NCBI RefSeq assembly: GCF_006442815.1
Contig: NZ_VFVL01000010.1
Span: forward strand, 1-64,000
DNA: 64,000 nucleotides
Direction of reading: 5' to 3'
Source of the DNA: Mesorhizobium sp. B2-4-3
GTDB lineage: Bacteria > Pseudomonadota > Alphaproteobacteria > Rhizobiales > Rhizobiaceae
Notes under the pieces: model-generated
Database searches by the model: none
What the model was told of the DNA's origin: nothing
What the model saw: only the letters and a program-made list of their open reading frames with translations
In this document: positions 24,176 through 33,800 of the stretch, piece by piece
How the letters are laid out: each line of letters opens with the position of its first letter
Position numbering within the stretch: position 1 is the stretch's first letter
Position numbers and translations under genes: made by a program

Positions 24176-25570
24176 GTGACGGCCGCCAGCAAGACCGCTT
24201 TGCAATCAGCAACGATCGAAGACCTGCTCGACCGCGAGCAGGCGCGGTTCCTCGACACGCATCCGCGCTCGGCGGCGGCCTGGGAAGAGGGCAAGACGCA
24301 TTTCCTTTATGGCGGGCCGTCGCACTGGATGCGCCGCTGGGCCGGCGGCTTCCCGGTCTATGCCGCTTCGGCCCGTGGTGCGCATATCACCGACATCGAC
24401 GGCCATGTCTATGTCGACTTCGCGCTGGGCGACACCGGCGGCATGTGCGGCCATGCGCCCGAAGCGGTGACGCGCGCTGCGCTCCACCAATTGCAGAACG
24501 GCGCGACGATGATGCTGCCCACCGAGGACAGCCTTTGGGTCGGCGCCGAGCTGACGCGCCGCTTCGGCCTGCCTTACTGGACGCTGACCACCTCGGCCAC
24601 CGACGCCAATCGCGGCGCCATCCGCATTGCCCGCATGATCACCGGCCGCCCGAAAGTGCTGGTCTTCTCCGGCTGCTATCACGGCGGCGTCGAGGAGGCG
24701 CATGTCGAGATCCGCGACGGCAAGATCGGTATGCGCAACATGATCCACCCGAACGGCGTCGATCATTCGGCCGTCTCCAGGGTGGTCGAGTTCAATGACA
24801 TCGCCGCGCTGGAAGAAGCGCTGTCGCATGGCGACGTCGCCTGCGTGCTGACCGAGCCGCTGATGACCAATTTCGGCATGATCCCGGTCGCCGAGGGTTT
24901 TCATACGGCGCTGCGCGAGATCACCCGCCGCACCGGCACGGTGCTGATCATCGACGAGACGCACACCATCTCCAGCGGGCCTGGCGGCTACACCGCGCTG
25001 CACGGGCTGGAGCCGGACATGCTGGTCGCCGGCAAGGCGATCGCCGGCGGCATTCCGGCCGGCATCTTCGGCGTCTCGCGGGAGATTGCCGAGCGGCTGT
25101 GGAAGATCGTGCCGATGGTCAATCCACGCGTGCGCCAGTCGGCGCATCTCGGCATCGGCGGCACGCTGGCCGGTAACGCGCTAACCGTCGCCACCATGCG
25201 CGCGGTGCTGGAAGAAGTGCTCACGCCGGCCAATTTCGAGCGGATGATTGCCAACGCCACACGCCTTGCCGAAGCCGCGCGCAAAATCATCGCCGGGAAC
25301 AAATTGCCCTGGCACGTGACGCAGACCGGCGCCCGCGCCGAGATCATGTTCATGCCGAACCCGCCGCGCAGCGGCGCCGACGTCATCGCCGGCCGGCGCG
25401 GCGACCTTGAGACGCTTTTGCATGCCTTCTACATGAACGAAGGCATGCTGGTGACGCCGTTCCACACCATGTTCCTGATGTGCCCGGCGACGTCGCCGGC
25501 CGATGTCGATCGCCATACGGAGGTCTTCGGCCGTTTCGTCGATCTCGTCCGTGGCGCGGGCGTCGTCTGA
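24176..25570 (+). CDS. Class III aminotransferase, glutamate-1-semialdehyde-mutase-like
   Basis: A PLP enzyme of 464 residues from a GTG at 24176, which has GGGAGAG upstream; a TTG at 24149 is in frame but lacks a ribosome site. Conserved features are TTSATDANRGAIRIAR near 138-153, YHGGVEE near 168, Asp260 in LIIDETHT and the PLP lysine Lys287 in VAGKAIAGG. The spacing and the SATDAN motif resemble the glutamate-1-semialdehyde 2,1-aminomutase branch, but the sequence context (SDRs, amidohydrolase, ABC transporter) shows a catabolic role and not heme synthesis. First gene of a probable nine-gene rightward operon. Confidence 0.9.
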   Translation: MTAASKTALQSATIEDLLDREQARFLDTHPRSAAAWEEGKTHFLYGGPSHWMRRWAGGFPVYAASARGAHITDIDGHVYVDFALGDTGGMCGHAPEAVTRAALHQLQNGATMMLPTEDSLWVGAELTRRFGLPYWTLTTSATDANRGAIRIARMITGRPKVLVFSGCYHGGVEEAHVEIRDGKIGMRNMIHPNGVDHSAVSRVVEFNDIAALEEALSHGDVACVLTEPLMTNFGMIPVAEGFHTALREITRRTGTVLIIDETHTISSGPGGYTALHGLEPDMLVAGKAIAGGIPAGIFGVSREIAERLWKIVPMVNPRVRQSAHLGIGGTLAGNALTVATMRAVLEEVLTPANFERMIANATRLAEAARKIIAGNKLPWHVTQTGARAEIMFMPNPPRSGADVIAGRRGDLETLLHAFYMNEGMLVTPFHTMFLMCPATSPADVDRHTEVFGRFVDLVRGAGVV

Positions 25571-25573
25571 ACG

Positions 25574-26371
25574 ATGGCGACCCCGTTCGATCTCACGGGC
25601 AAGGTGGCGCTGGTGACCGGCGGCGGGCGCGGCATCGGTGCGGCAATCGTCACCCGCTTTGCCGAGGCCGGCGCCTCGGTGGTCATTGCCAATCGAACGC
25701 TGGATGTCGCCGAGGCGCTTGCCGCGGAACTCTCCGCGCGCGGCCTGTCCGCACGCGCCGTTGCGCTTGCCGGGCTCGACCGCGCCGCGCTTCACACACT
25801 CGTCGGCAATGTCGCGCGCGAGGCCGGCCGGCTCGACATCGTCGTCCACAATGCCGGCGGCTGCCCCTGGGCCTCGGTCGAGGAGCTCGACGAGGACAAG
25901 CTCGAAGAGGCGCTGGCTATCAACCTGAAAGCCTGTTTCTGGCTGGCGCAGGCGGCGGCGCCCGCAATGCGCGCCAACCGTTTCGGTCGCGTCCTTGTCA
26001 CCTCGTCGGTGTCGGCGCGCGTCGCCATGGCCGGCGGCGCGCACTATTCGGCCGCCAAGGCCGGCGTCAACGCCTTCATCCGGGGCGCCGCCTTCGAATT
26101 CGCGCGCGACGGCATCACCGTCAACGGCGTCGAGCCGGGCTTTATCGCCAAGCCCGGCCGCGGCACGATGAGCAAGCCGGAGGTGGCGGACCGCCTCGGC
26201 CAATTCATTCCCATGGGTCGTCTCGGCGAGGCCGACGACATCGCCTACGCCATGCTCTACCTCGCTTCCGAGCAGGCGAAATACTTGACCGGCCAGACCA
26301 TCGTCGTCGACGGCGGCTCGACCCTGCCGGAGACCGGATATGCCGTCGAGCGGCATTGGGGGCTGGCATGA
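25574..26371 (+). CDS. SDR-family oxidoreductase
   Basis: A classical short-chain dehydrogenase of 265 residues. The NAD(P) site is VTGGGRGIGAA near 15-25, NAG is in VVHNAGGC, the catalytic serine lies in TSSVSARV, and YSAAK supplies the Tyr-Lys pair. It starts 3 nt after the aminotransferase stop and overlaps the next SDR by 4 nt, so it is clearly co-transcribed. It may act on the carbonyl product of the aminotransferase; the substrate cannot be read from sequence. Confidence 0.9.
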   Translation: MATPFDLTGKVALVTGGGRGIGAAIVTRFAEAGASVVIANRTLDVAEALAAELSARGLSARAVALAGLDRAALHTLVGNVAREAGRLDIVVHNAGGCPWASVEELDEDKLEEALAINLKACFWLAQAAAPAMRANRFGRVLVTSSVSARVAMAGGAHYSAAKAGVNAFIRGAAFEFARDGITVNGVEPGFIAKPGRGTMSKPEVADRLGQFIPMGRLGEADDIAYAMLYLASEQAKYLTGQTIVVDGGSTLPETGYAVERHWGLA

Positions 26372-27141
26372 GCCGCCGCCTCGAAGGCCGCACGGCCCTG
26401 GTTACCGGCGCCGCCACCGGCATGGGTCGCGCCACCGCCGAACTGTTCGGGCGAGAGGGCGCCAAGATCGTCGCCTACGGCCATGGCGGGAAGGTGCTGG
26501 AGGAAGCGGCCAAGGTCAGCGGCGGCATTGCCGTGCACGGCGACATCACCAACGCCGGTGACATCACCAGCGCCATCGATGCCTGCGGTGGACGTCTCGA
26601 CATCGTCGTCAACGCCGCCGGCGTCATGATCCTCGACGAGCCTGAGACGCTGAGCGACGAGACCTGGGCCAAGAGCTTTGCCGTCAACGTCACCGGCTCG
26701 ATGATGGTCTGCCGCGCGGCGCTGCCGCTGCTCAAGGCGCGCGGCGGCGCGATCGTCAACATCGCCTCGGTCGGCGCCTTCAACGCCAGCGGCCAGAACG
26801 CCGCCTATTCGGCGAGCAAGGCAGCACTCGTCTCCTACACCCGCTCGCTCGCGTTCGCGCATGGTGTCGACGGCATCCGCGCCAATGCGGTCGCGCCCGG
26901 CTGGGTGCGCACGCCGATGAGCGTCTACGAGATGAAAGTCGCCGCAAGCGCCAATGGCTCGACGCCCGAAGGGGAATTCACGGCACTGACCAGCCGCATC
27001 GCACTGCGCCGTGTCGCCGAACCGCAAGAGATCGCCTCCTGCTGCCTGTTCCTCGCGTCGGACGAAGCGTCCTTCGTCACCGGCGCGGTGCTGGTGGCGG
27101 ACGGCGGCGGCCGCGCCCCGACACAGAACAGGGCGGTGTGA
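26368..27141 (+). CDS. SDR-family oxidoreductase
   Basis: A second classical SDR of 257 residues. It has VTGAATGMGRAT near the N-terminus, NAAGVMIL, a serine in NIASVGAFN and the YSASK active-site pair. The start codon overlaps the stop of the preceding SDR (ATGA). The two SDRs share only family features, so this is probably an old pair with different substrates and not a recent duplication. The 64-nt gap to the amidohydrolase contains that gene's AGGAGGAG ribosome site. Confidence 0.9.
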   Translation: MSRRLEGRTALVTGAATGMGRATAELFGREGAKIVAYGHGGKVLEEAAKVSGGIAVHGDITNAGDITSAIDACGGRLDIVVNAAGVMILDEPETLSDETWAKSFAVNVTGSMMVCRAALPLLKARGGAIVNIASVGAFNASGQNAAYSASKAALVSYTRSLAFAHGVDGIRANAVAPGWVRTPMSVYEMKVAASANGSTPEGEFTALTSRIALRRVAEPQEIASCCLFLASDEASFVTGAVLVADGGGRAPTQNRAV

Positions 27142-27205
27142 CGTGAATTGAAACTTGCTCGCTCGCCAGCATGAGGGTGCGGCCAGCGAGAGAGGAGGAG
27201 AGAGA

Positions 27206-28870
27206 ATGCCCGACAGAAACGCCGACCTGGTTTTCACCAATGGCCGCATCTACACGCTCGACCGCAAGCGGCCCTGGGCCTCGGCCGTCGCCGTCAAGGG
27301 CGGCCGTATCATCGTGGTCGGCGAGGGCGCTGACGTCGCCGCGCTGATGGGCCCTGCCACCCGCGTCGTCGACCTCAAGGGCGCGATGATGATGCCTGGC
27401 ATCGTCGACGTGCACGCGCATCTGATGATGGGCGGCCAGGCCGAACTTTTCGAGCTGCGCTTCCCGCCGACCGCAAGCTTCGAGACGCTGATCGCGCGCG
27501 TCGGCGAGGCCGCGGCCAAGGCGCCGGAAGGCTCCTGGATCATCGGCGGACAATGGGGCAGCGATCTGTTGCCGAAGCTCAACCGGCTGGAGGCGCTGGC
27601 GGCGCTCGACCGGGTGAGCCACGGCCGGCTGGTGATGCTGCGCGACGACACCTATCACAACCGCTGGGTCAATTCAGAAGCGCTTGGCTTGGCCGGCCTT
27701 TCCGCGTCGTCGCCCGATCCCAAGAAGGGCTCCATCGGCCGCGATCCGGCGACCGGCGCGCTGACCGGCATGATGATCGAATCCGCCGCCGGCATCGTCG
27801 AGCGCACCATCGCGCAATCCGGCCATTACACCGAGGAGATGGACCGCGCCGCGATGGCGCGCTCGATCGCTACCCTCAACTCATACGGCGTCACCGCGTT
27901 CCTCGACGCCGCCGCCATGCAGCCGATCCTGGCGGCCCTGAAAGGCCTCGACGATCGCGGCGAGCTGACCGCATGGTCGGTCTCGGCCATGCCCGCGGTC
28001 GAACCCTCCTTCATGTTCGGCATTGCCGGCGAAGAGCTGATCGCTTTGCGCGAGCAATATCGCGGCGTTCACGCGAAACCGGACTTCGTCAAGATCTTCC
28101 TCGATGGCGTGCCGGGCGCGCGCACCGCCGCCTTCCACGAGCCTTACACCAAGGACCCCGTGCTGGGCTGCTGTTTCCGCGGCTCGACGATCGTCACCGT
28201 GCCGGAGCTGATCCGCTGGATCGGCAAATGCGAGAAGCTCGGCCTCGGCGTTAAGATCCACTGCGCTGGTGACGCCGCCGTCAGCCAGGCGCTCGACGCC
28301 ATCGACGTCGCGCGCTCCTTCAATGGGCCGACCAAGCTGAAGCATCACATCGCGCATGCGAGCTACATCGCGCCGGACGATATCGCCCGCTTCGCCGAGC
28401 TCGGCGTCGTCGCCGACCTTTCGCCTTTCCTGTGGTATCCGACGAGCTTCCTCGAAGGCCATAAGCAGACGATGGGCGAGGCGCGCGCGCTGCGCTTCTG
28501 GCCGAACAAGGATCTGCTTGCCGCCGGCGCGCTGCTTGCCGGCGGCTCCGACTGGCCGGTGATGCCGAACCCTGATCCGTGGGACGGCATCGAAGGCCTG
28601 GTGACGCGCCGCAACCCGAGCGGCGAGTTTCCGGGCGCGTCGCTTTGGCCGGAGCAGGCGATCGATATCGCTACCGCGCTCGAGATCTTCACCATCAATT
28701 CGGCCCGCGCGGTCGGCCTCGCCGACACCGTCGGCTCGATCGAGATCGGCAAGTCCGCCGACCTCATCGTGCTCGACCGCAACGTGCTGGAGACGCCGGC
28801 CAAGGACCTCGCCGACACCAAGGTGCTGACGACCTGGTTCGAGGGGAGGGTGGTCTATGAGCGCGCCTGA
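27206..28870 (+). CDS. Metal-dependent amidohydrolase (YtcJ-like)
   Basis: A 554-residue member of the amidohydrolase superfamily, Amidohydro_3 type. The metal-binding HxH is His70-Ala-His72 in GIVDVHAHLMMGG; later ligands are suggested by VKIHCAGDAA, KHHIAHASY and the aspartate in AGGSDWPVMP. The N-terminal TNGRIYTLD and C-terminal GKSADLIVLDRN form the usual beta-sandwich. AGGAGGAG lies 8 nt before the ATG. The C-terminus overlaps the start of a CobW-type GTPase gene by 14 nt, which hints at help with metal loading. The substrate, probably an N-acyl or cyclic amide, would be imported by the ABC transporter downstream. Confidence 0.9.
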   Translation: MPDRNADLVFTNGRIYTLDRKRPWASAVAVKGGRIIVVGEGADVAALMGPATRVVDLKGAMMMPGIVDVHAHLMMGGQAELFELRFPPTASFETLIARVGEAAAKAPEGSWIIGGQWGSDLLPKLNRLEALAALDRVSHGRLVMLRDDTYHNRWVNSEALGLAGLSASSPDPKKGSIGRDPATGALTGMMIESAAGIVERTIAQSGHYTEEMDRAAMARSIATLNSYGVTAFLDAAAMQPILAALKGLDDRGELTAWSVSAMPAVEPSFMFGIAGEELIALREQYRGVHAKPDFVKIFLDGVPGARTAAFHEPYTKDPVLGCCFRGSTIVTVPELIRWIGKCEKLGLGVKIHCAGDAAVSQALDAIDVARSFNGPTKLKHHIAHASYIAPDDIARFAELGVVADLSPFLWYPTSFLEGHKQTMGEARALRFWPNKDLLAAGALLAGGSDWPVMPNPDPWDGIEGLVTRRNPSGEFPGASLWPEQAIDIATALEIFTINSARAVGLADTVGSIEIGKSADLIVLDRNVLETPAKDLADTKVLTTWFEGRVVYERA

Positions 28871-29945
28871 TCCTTCCAGCGACACGAGGATACCGGTGAC
28901 AATTCTCACCGGCTTCCTCGGCAGCGGCAAGACGACGGTGCTGAACCGCCTGCTGCGCCAGCCGTCGCTTGCCGGTGCGGCCGTCATCGTCAACGAGTTC
29001 GGCGCCGTCGGGCTCGACCATCTGCTGATCGAGGCCAGCGAAGAGCAGTTCACGCTGCTCGACAATGGCTGCGTCTGCTGCACGGTGCGCGGCGACCTGG
29101 TTGCCACGCTGAAGGAGCTTGACCGCAAGAGTAGCGTCGGCGAGACGCCACCGCTCTCTCAAGTGATCATCGAAACGACGGGTCTCGCCGACCCGGCGCC
29201 GATCCTGCACACGCTGATGGCCGAAGCTGAGCTCACGGCTCGCTTTCGCATCGGCGGTGTCGTCACCACCGTCGATGCGGTGAATGGCGCGGCGACGCTT
29301 CACCGTCATTCGGAAGCCGCCAAGCAGGTCGCCGTCGCCGACCGGCTGCTGATCACCAAGACCGATCTCGTCTCGAACGAGGTACTCGGCGGTTTGCAGC
29401 ACCGACTGGCGCATTTGGCACCGACCGTCGAGCAAACCGTTGCCCGCAACGGCGAAGTCGAACTCGATCTGCTGAAGAGCCTGCCCGCCGATGCTGCGGC
29501 AGATGTGACCCGCATCGCCGCGCGGCTCGAAGCGGCTGATCACCACGACCATGAATGCGGAGCTGATTGCCACCATGGTCACGATCATCATCGCGACACA
29601 CACCACGGCATCCGGTCCTTCAGCTTCATCATCGACAAGCCAGTCGAGTGGGCCGCTTTCGCCCGCTGGCTGGACTATGTCGCGGCGCTGAAGGGCGAGG
29701 ATCTGCTGCGCTTCAAGGGCATCGTGCGCACCACGGAGGAGCCGGAGCAGCCACTGGTGCTCCACGGCGTGCAGCATGTCTTTCATCCGCCGGCGCGGCT
29801 CGACCGCTGGCCTTCGCACGACCGCCGCACCCGGCTGGTGTTCATCGTTCGCGACATCGAGCGCGAGACCATCGCCCGCACGCTGGTGAAATTCGCCGCC
29901 ATTGACGCCGCCAGCATTGCCGGGCCGGCGCTGGCTGCCGCCTGA
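28857..29945 (+). CDS. CobW/COG0523-family GTPase, putative metallochaperone
   Basis: A G3E P-loop GTPase of 362 residues. Walker A is GFLGSGKTTVL near residue 19, the metal-binding CxCC signature is NGCVCCTVRGD near 70, the Mg-site ETTGLADP follows, and TKTD is the guanine-specificity motif. A His-rich linker (HHDHECGADCHHGHDHHRD, about 226-245) could bind zinc. This family delivers metals such as zinc, cobalt or iron to target enzymes. Here it overlaps the end of an amidohydrolase gene and precedes the transporter genes, so the hydrolase is the likely client. Its presence in a zinc-uptake regulon is not indicated, as no Zur-like box was seen. Confidence 0.88.
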   Translation: MSAPDPSSDTRIPVTILTGFLGSGKTTVLNRLLRQPSLAGAAVIVNEFGAVGLDHLLIEASEEQFTLLDNGCVCCTVRGDLVATLKELDRKSSVGETPPLSQVIIETTGLADPAPILHTLMAEAELTARFRIGGVVTTVDAVNGAATLHRHSEAAKQVAVADRLLITKTDLVSNEVLGGLQHRLAHLAPTVEQTVARNGEVELDLLKSLPADAAADVTRIAARLEAADHHDHECGADCHHGHDHHRDTHHGIRSFSFIIDKPVEWAAFARWLDYVAALKGEDLLRFKGIVRTTEEPEQPLVLHGVQHVFHPPARLDRWPSHDRRTRLVFIVRDIERETIARTLVKFAAIDAASIAGPALAAA

Positions 29946-29982
29946 AAACAAGTAACGTATGACAAAAATGGGAGACTGAAAC

Positions 29983-31167
29983 ATGCATTGGAAATCGAGA
30001 CTGCTCGCAGCGGCATTTGCCGGCATCGGCCTTGCCGCCATGGCCGGCACGGCTTCCGCCGCCGGCCCGACTTGTAAGGACGGCGCCATCAAGGTCGGCG
30101 CCGTGTCGACCGTCACTGGCCCGGCCGATTTCTCCGAAGTGCCGAAGGCGACCCAGGCCGCCTTCGATGCGGTCAATGCCGCCGGCGGCATCAATGGCTG
30201 TAAGATCGACTACACCATTGCCGACGACAAGGCCGATCCGGCGGTCGCCGCGCAAGCCGCGCGCGACCTGATCGACAACAAGGAGGCTGTGGCGCTGGTC
30301 GGCTCGGCCAGCCTGCTCGACTGCGCCGTCAACTCCGCCACCTACAGCCGCAAGAAGATCCTTTCGGTGCAGGGTCTCGGCGTCGACGCCGCCTGCTTCT
30401 CCTCGCCCAATGTCGCGCCGGTCAATGTCGGCCCTTACACGCTGTCGACGGCGATGGCCTACTACGCGACCAACGAATTGAAGACGAAGAAGCTCTGCGC
30501 CTTCTTCATCATCATCGGCGGCACCCAGGAGGCCTACAAGAAGGCGATCGAGAACTGGGAAAAGATCAGCGGCCAGAAGATCCACCTGATCGACCTGACG
30601 CTGCCCTTCCAGGGCGATCTGACGCCTTATGTCATCAAGGCGCGAGACGCCGGCTGCGACGCGGTGCTGACCAACCAAGTCGAGCCGCAGGTGGTGCAGC
30701 TGATCAAGACCGTCGATGCCCAGAAGATCACCGGCATCAACTGGCTCTTCCTGGCGCCCGGCTACACCGAGCAGGTCGCCAAGGCGCTGGCCGACACCAA
30801 GCAGCCGATCTATGTCGGCACCGAGTGGGAGCCCTACACCGAGAAGAACTCGGCCGCCAACGCGCAATGGATTGCCGACATGCAGAAGGCGAACCGGCCG
30901 CTCACCGCCTTCTCGCAGGGCGGCTACCTCGCCGCCGAGCTGTTCCTCAAGGTGGTCGCCTCGATCGACGGCGAGGTGACGCGCGAAAGCGTGGCCAAGG
31001 CGCTGCACGACATGCAGCCGCTCACCAACCCGCTCGCCGGCTCGCCTTACGTATTCGGCAAGGCCAAGACGCATTCGCCGATGCAGGCCACCAAGGTGAT
31101 GAAGCTCGAGGCCGGCGCCTGGAAGGTCGAGACGCCGGACTGGGTCGTGCTGCCGCAGGCCAAGTGA
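29983..31167 (+). CDS. Branched-chain-type ABC transporter substrate-binding protein
   Basis: A periplasmic binding protein of 394 residues with a clear signal peptide ending in GTASA-AGPTC near residue 26. It belongs to the LivJ/amide-binding group: IKVGAVSTVTGPADFSEVPK opens the mature domain, and IADDKADPAVAAQAARDLID lies near 84-103. The cysteines at Cys31, Cys65, Cys109 and Cys134 could make disulfides. It begins the transporter segment of the operon, 37 nt after the GTPase gene, preceded by GGGAGAC. The ligand is not a plain branched-chain amino acid by context; a substrate of the amidohydrolase is more likely. Confidence 0.9.
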   Translation: MHWKSRLLAAAFAGIGLAAMAGTASAAGPTCKDGAIKVGAVSTVTGPADFSEVPKATQAAFDAVNAAGGINGCKIDYTIADDKADPAVAAQAARDLIDNKEAVALVGSASLLDCAVNSATYSRKKILSVQGLGVDAACFSSPNVAPVNVGPYTLSTAMAYYATNELKTKKLCAFFIIIGGTQEAYKKAIENWEKISGQKIHLIDLTLPFQGDLTPYVIKARDAGCDAVLTNQVEPQVVQLIKTVDAQKITGINWLFLAPGYTEQVAKALADTKQPIYVGTEWEPYTEKNSAANAQWIADMQKANRPLTAFSQGGYLAAELFLKVVASIDGEVTRESVAKALHDMQPLTNPLAGSPYVFGKAKTHSPMQATKVMKLEAGAWKVETPDWVVLPQAK

Positions 31168-31225
31168 TGGTCGCTTGAACCGGACGGCGCGGCTGGCCGC
31201 GCTGTCCTCCGGATCGGGATACGAG

Positions 31226-32095
31226 ATGAACGCATTGCTCACATCCGCCGTGGCGGGACTGACGGCCGGGGGCACCTATGCCCTGCTCGGCGTCTGCGCC
31301 GTCTTCACCTACCGGCTCGTCGCCGTGGTGAATTTCACCGGGGCCGCGATCGGCACCGCCGGAACCTTCGTGCTGATCGCCTTGTTCGAGGCCGGTTTCC
31401 CGATCTGGCCCTCGGTGCTGGCGGGGATTGCGGCGGGCACGCTGACCGGCGTCGCAATCGGCTACATCATGACGCGGTGGTTCGGCGAAGCGACTGCTTC
31501 GACCAAGGCGGCGGTGACGGTGGCGCTGCTCGTCGGCCTGATCGCCATAGGTCTGCGCCTGACAGGCGGCCAGCATCCGCACAACATGCCCGAGCTGTTC
31601 CCGGGCTCGGCCTTCCGTCTCGCCGGCGTAGAGGTGACCATCGCCTCGGTGCTCACCATCGGGCTCGCGGTGCTGTTCACCATCCTTTCCGACCTCTTCC
31701 TCAACCGGACAAAGGTCGGCCTCAATCTGCGCGCGCTGGCCGACCGGCCGATGGCGGCGGAGCTGCTCGGCGTGCGGGTGCAGATCCTGTCGCTACTGGT
31801 ATGGGGCATGACGGGCGCCTTCACCACTTTCGCGCTGATGATCATCGCGCCGCAGCGCTCGCCGAACTTCATGACGCTTAGCCTGCTTGTCGTGCCGGCG
31901 CTCGCCGCGGCACTCATCGGCGTCTTCCGCAGCTTCTGGTGGACGCTGGCCGGCGGCATCGCGCTCGGCATCGTCGAAGGGCTGGCGAGCTCCATCGACA
32001 GCATCAGCCAGTATCGCAGCGCCATCCCGTTCCTGGTGGTGCTCGCCGTTCTTCTCTGGACGCAGCGGGAGGCCCGTTGGGATGAAGCGCGCTAG
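31226..32095 (+). CDS. ABC transporter permease, LivH type
   Basis: An inner-membrane permease of 289 residues with about eight hydrophobic segments, and the LivH-like loop RTKVGLNLRALADRPMAAEL near 160-180 followed by LLGVRV. The ATG at 31226 is preferred to the TTG-type start further 5' because the family begins with MNALLTSAVAGLTAGGTYAL-like sequence. The end overlaps the next gene by 14 nt. It partners with the permease half of the following fusion protein. Confidence 0.9.
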   Translation: MNALLTSAVAGLTAGGTYALLGVCAVFTYRLVAVVNFTGAAIGTAGTFVLIALFEAGFPIWPSVLAGIAAGTLTGVAIGYIMTRWFGEATASTKAAVTVALLVGLIAIGLRLTGGQHPHNMPELFPGSAFRLAGVEVTIASVLTIGLAVLFTILSDLFLNRTKVGLNLRALADRPMAAELLGVRVQILSLLVWGMTGAFTTFALMIIAPQRSPNFMTLSLLVVPALAAALIGVFRSFWWTLAGGIALGIVEGLASSIDSISQYRSAIPFLVVLAVLLWTQREARWDEAR

Positions 32096-33800
32096 TCTTC
32101 GGGCCTCATTGACCCTCATCGTCGTGGCGCTTATCGCCGGCGGCGTCGCCTATGCCGGCCTGCTGCCCTCCTATTGGGTGTTCCTTGCAACCTCGGTGCT
32201 GATCACTGGCGTCGCGCTGCAGAGCCTCGGTCTCGTCGCCGGCCGCACCGGCATGATCGCGCTCTGCCAGATGTCCTTCGCCGGCGTCGGCGCCTGGACG
32301 GTCGGCTATCTCAACCTCGCCCAGGCGCCGGGCGGCCTAGCGGCGTGGATCCTGATCGGCGGCCTTGCGGCCGTCCCGTTCGGCGTTGCCATCGGCCTGC
32401 CGGCGCTGAGGCTGCGCGGCATCAACCTCGCCATCGTCACGCTCTCCTTCGCCACCGCCTTCGACACCATCCTGGCCACCATGACCTATCCCGGCCAGAC
32501 CGACTTCCTGCAGGTACCGCGGCCGGAACTGTTCGACAGCGACGAGGGCTATTTCGTCTTCGTGCTGCTCTTCTATGTGGCGATCGCCGTGGCGCTTGGA
32601 TTCATCAGTCGCTCGCGGCTCGGCGCGTCCTGGCTGGCGGTGCGTCACTCGGAGCGCGCCGCCGCCGCGCATGGCGTCAGCATCGCCACCGCCAAGCTCT
32701 CGGCCTTTGCGCTCAGCGCCTTCGTCGCCGGCATTTCCGGCGGTCTGCTCGCTGGCTATCTCGGCACGCTGGTCGCCGAGAATTTCAGCATGATGCAGTC
32801 GCTGTCGCTCTATGCGGTGTCGGTGATGGCCGGCGCGCATTTCGCCGAGGGTGCGATCATCGGCGGCCTGCTCGTCGTCATGTTCCCGGAAATCCTGCGC
32901 CGGCTGGACTGGCCGCAGGACATCGGCAATGTGCTGTTTGCTATCGGCGCAACCCAGGCACTGTCGAGCGGCGAGACGATGAGCGAGACCTTCCGGCGCC
33001 AGTTCCGCAAATTGCTGCCGGCGCGCGCGCCGAAAGCCGCCGCCGTGTCTGCCTCGGAATTGCCGTCCACAATCGAGCGCGCCGCCGGCCCGGTCCTCAC
33101 CATCGAGGGATTGACGGTTCGCTATGGCAGCGTGGTCGCGCTGAACAATGTCAGCCTGAGCGTTGCCGCCGGTACGGTTGCCGGCTTGATCGGCCCGAAC
33201 GGCGCAGGCAAGTCGACTTTCATCGATGCCGTCGCTGGCTTCCTGTCGTCCTATCAGGGCAGCGTGCGGCTGGGAGGCAAGCCGCTCGAAGACGTGCCGG
33301 CGCATCTGCGTGCCCGCGACGGCGTGCGTCGTACCTGGCAGACCAACCGCATCGCGCCGGAGCTGACCGTCGGCGGCTATCTGGCGCTTGCGGCCAAGGG
33401 CCTGTCGGTGAACGAGACCAGGGCGGTGCTCGACTGGCTCGACTGTCCGCATCTCGACACGCTGGTGGCTTCGGTCGATGCCGGCACAAGGCGGCTGCTC
33501 GATGTCGCGGGCGTCGTCGCTGCACGCCCGGCCGTCGTGCTGCTCGACGAGCCGGCCGCCGGCCAGTCGCATGAAGAAACGCTACGGCTTGGCCAGCGCA
33601 TCGCCGAGATCCCTAAACTGTTCGGCTCGGCGGTGCTTCTGGTCGAGCACGACATGGACCTGGTGCGGGCGGTCTGCTCGGAGGTCACCGTGCTCGATTT
33701 CGGCCAAGTCATCGCCTCCGGTCCACCGGCCAAGGTGCTCGGCGAACGCGCGGTGAAGAAGGCCTATCTCGGCATCGAGGAAGAGAGCGTGGCGGCATGA
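32082..33800 (+). CDS. Fused LivM permease - LivG ATPase
   Basis: A 572-residue fusion. Residues 1-300 form a LivM-type permease, with the conserved loop RSRLGASWLAVRHSERAAAA near 177-196. A linker of about 35 residues leads to an ABC ATPase at 338-572. Walker A is GPNGAGKST at 371-379, Walker B VVLLDEPAAG at 485-494 and the H-loop EHDMD further on. The signature region, where LivG has a YGQQRR-type sequence, here reads VDAGTRRLLDVAG, so the LSGGQ-like contact is degenerate. The partner ATPase at 33797 has a normal LSGGEQQ, so the pair would have one canonical and one weak ATP site. Both neighbours overlap it. Confidence 0.9.
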   Translation: MKRASLRASLTLIVVALIAGGVAYAGLLPSYWVFLATSVLITGVALQSLGLVAGRTGMIALCQMSFAGVGAWTVGYLNLAQAPGGLAAWILIGGLAAVPFGVAIGLPALRLRGINLAIVTLSFATAFDTILATMTYPGQTDFLQVPRPELFDSDEGYFVFVLLFYVAIAVALGFISRSRLGASWLAVRHSERAAAAHGVSIATAKLSAFALSAFVAGISGGLLAGYLGTLVAENFSMMQSLSLYAVSVMAGAHFAEGAIIGGLLVVMFPEILRRLDWPQDIGNVLFAIGATQALSSGETMSETFRRQFRKLLPARAPKAAAVSASELPSTIERAAGPVLTIEGLTVRYGSVVALNNVSLSVAAGTVAGLIGPNGAGKSTFIDAVAGFLSSYQGSVRLGGKPLEDVPAHLRARDGVRRTWQTNRIAPELTVGGYLALAAKGLSVNETRAVLDWLDCPHLDTLVASVDAGTRRLLDVAGVVAARPAVVLLDEPAAGQSHEETLRLGQRIAEIPKLFGSAVLLVEHDMDLVRAVCSEVTVLDFGQVIASGPPAKVLGERAVKKAYLGIEEESVAA

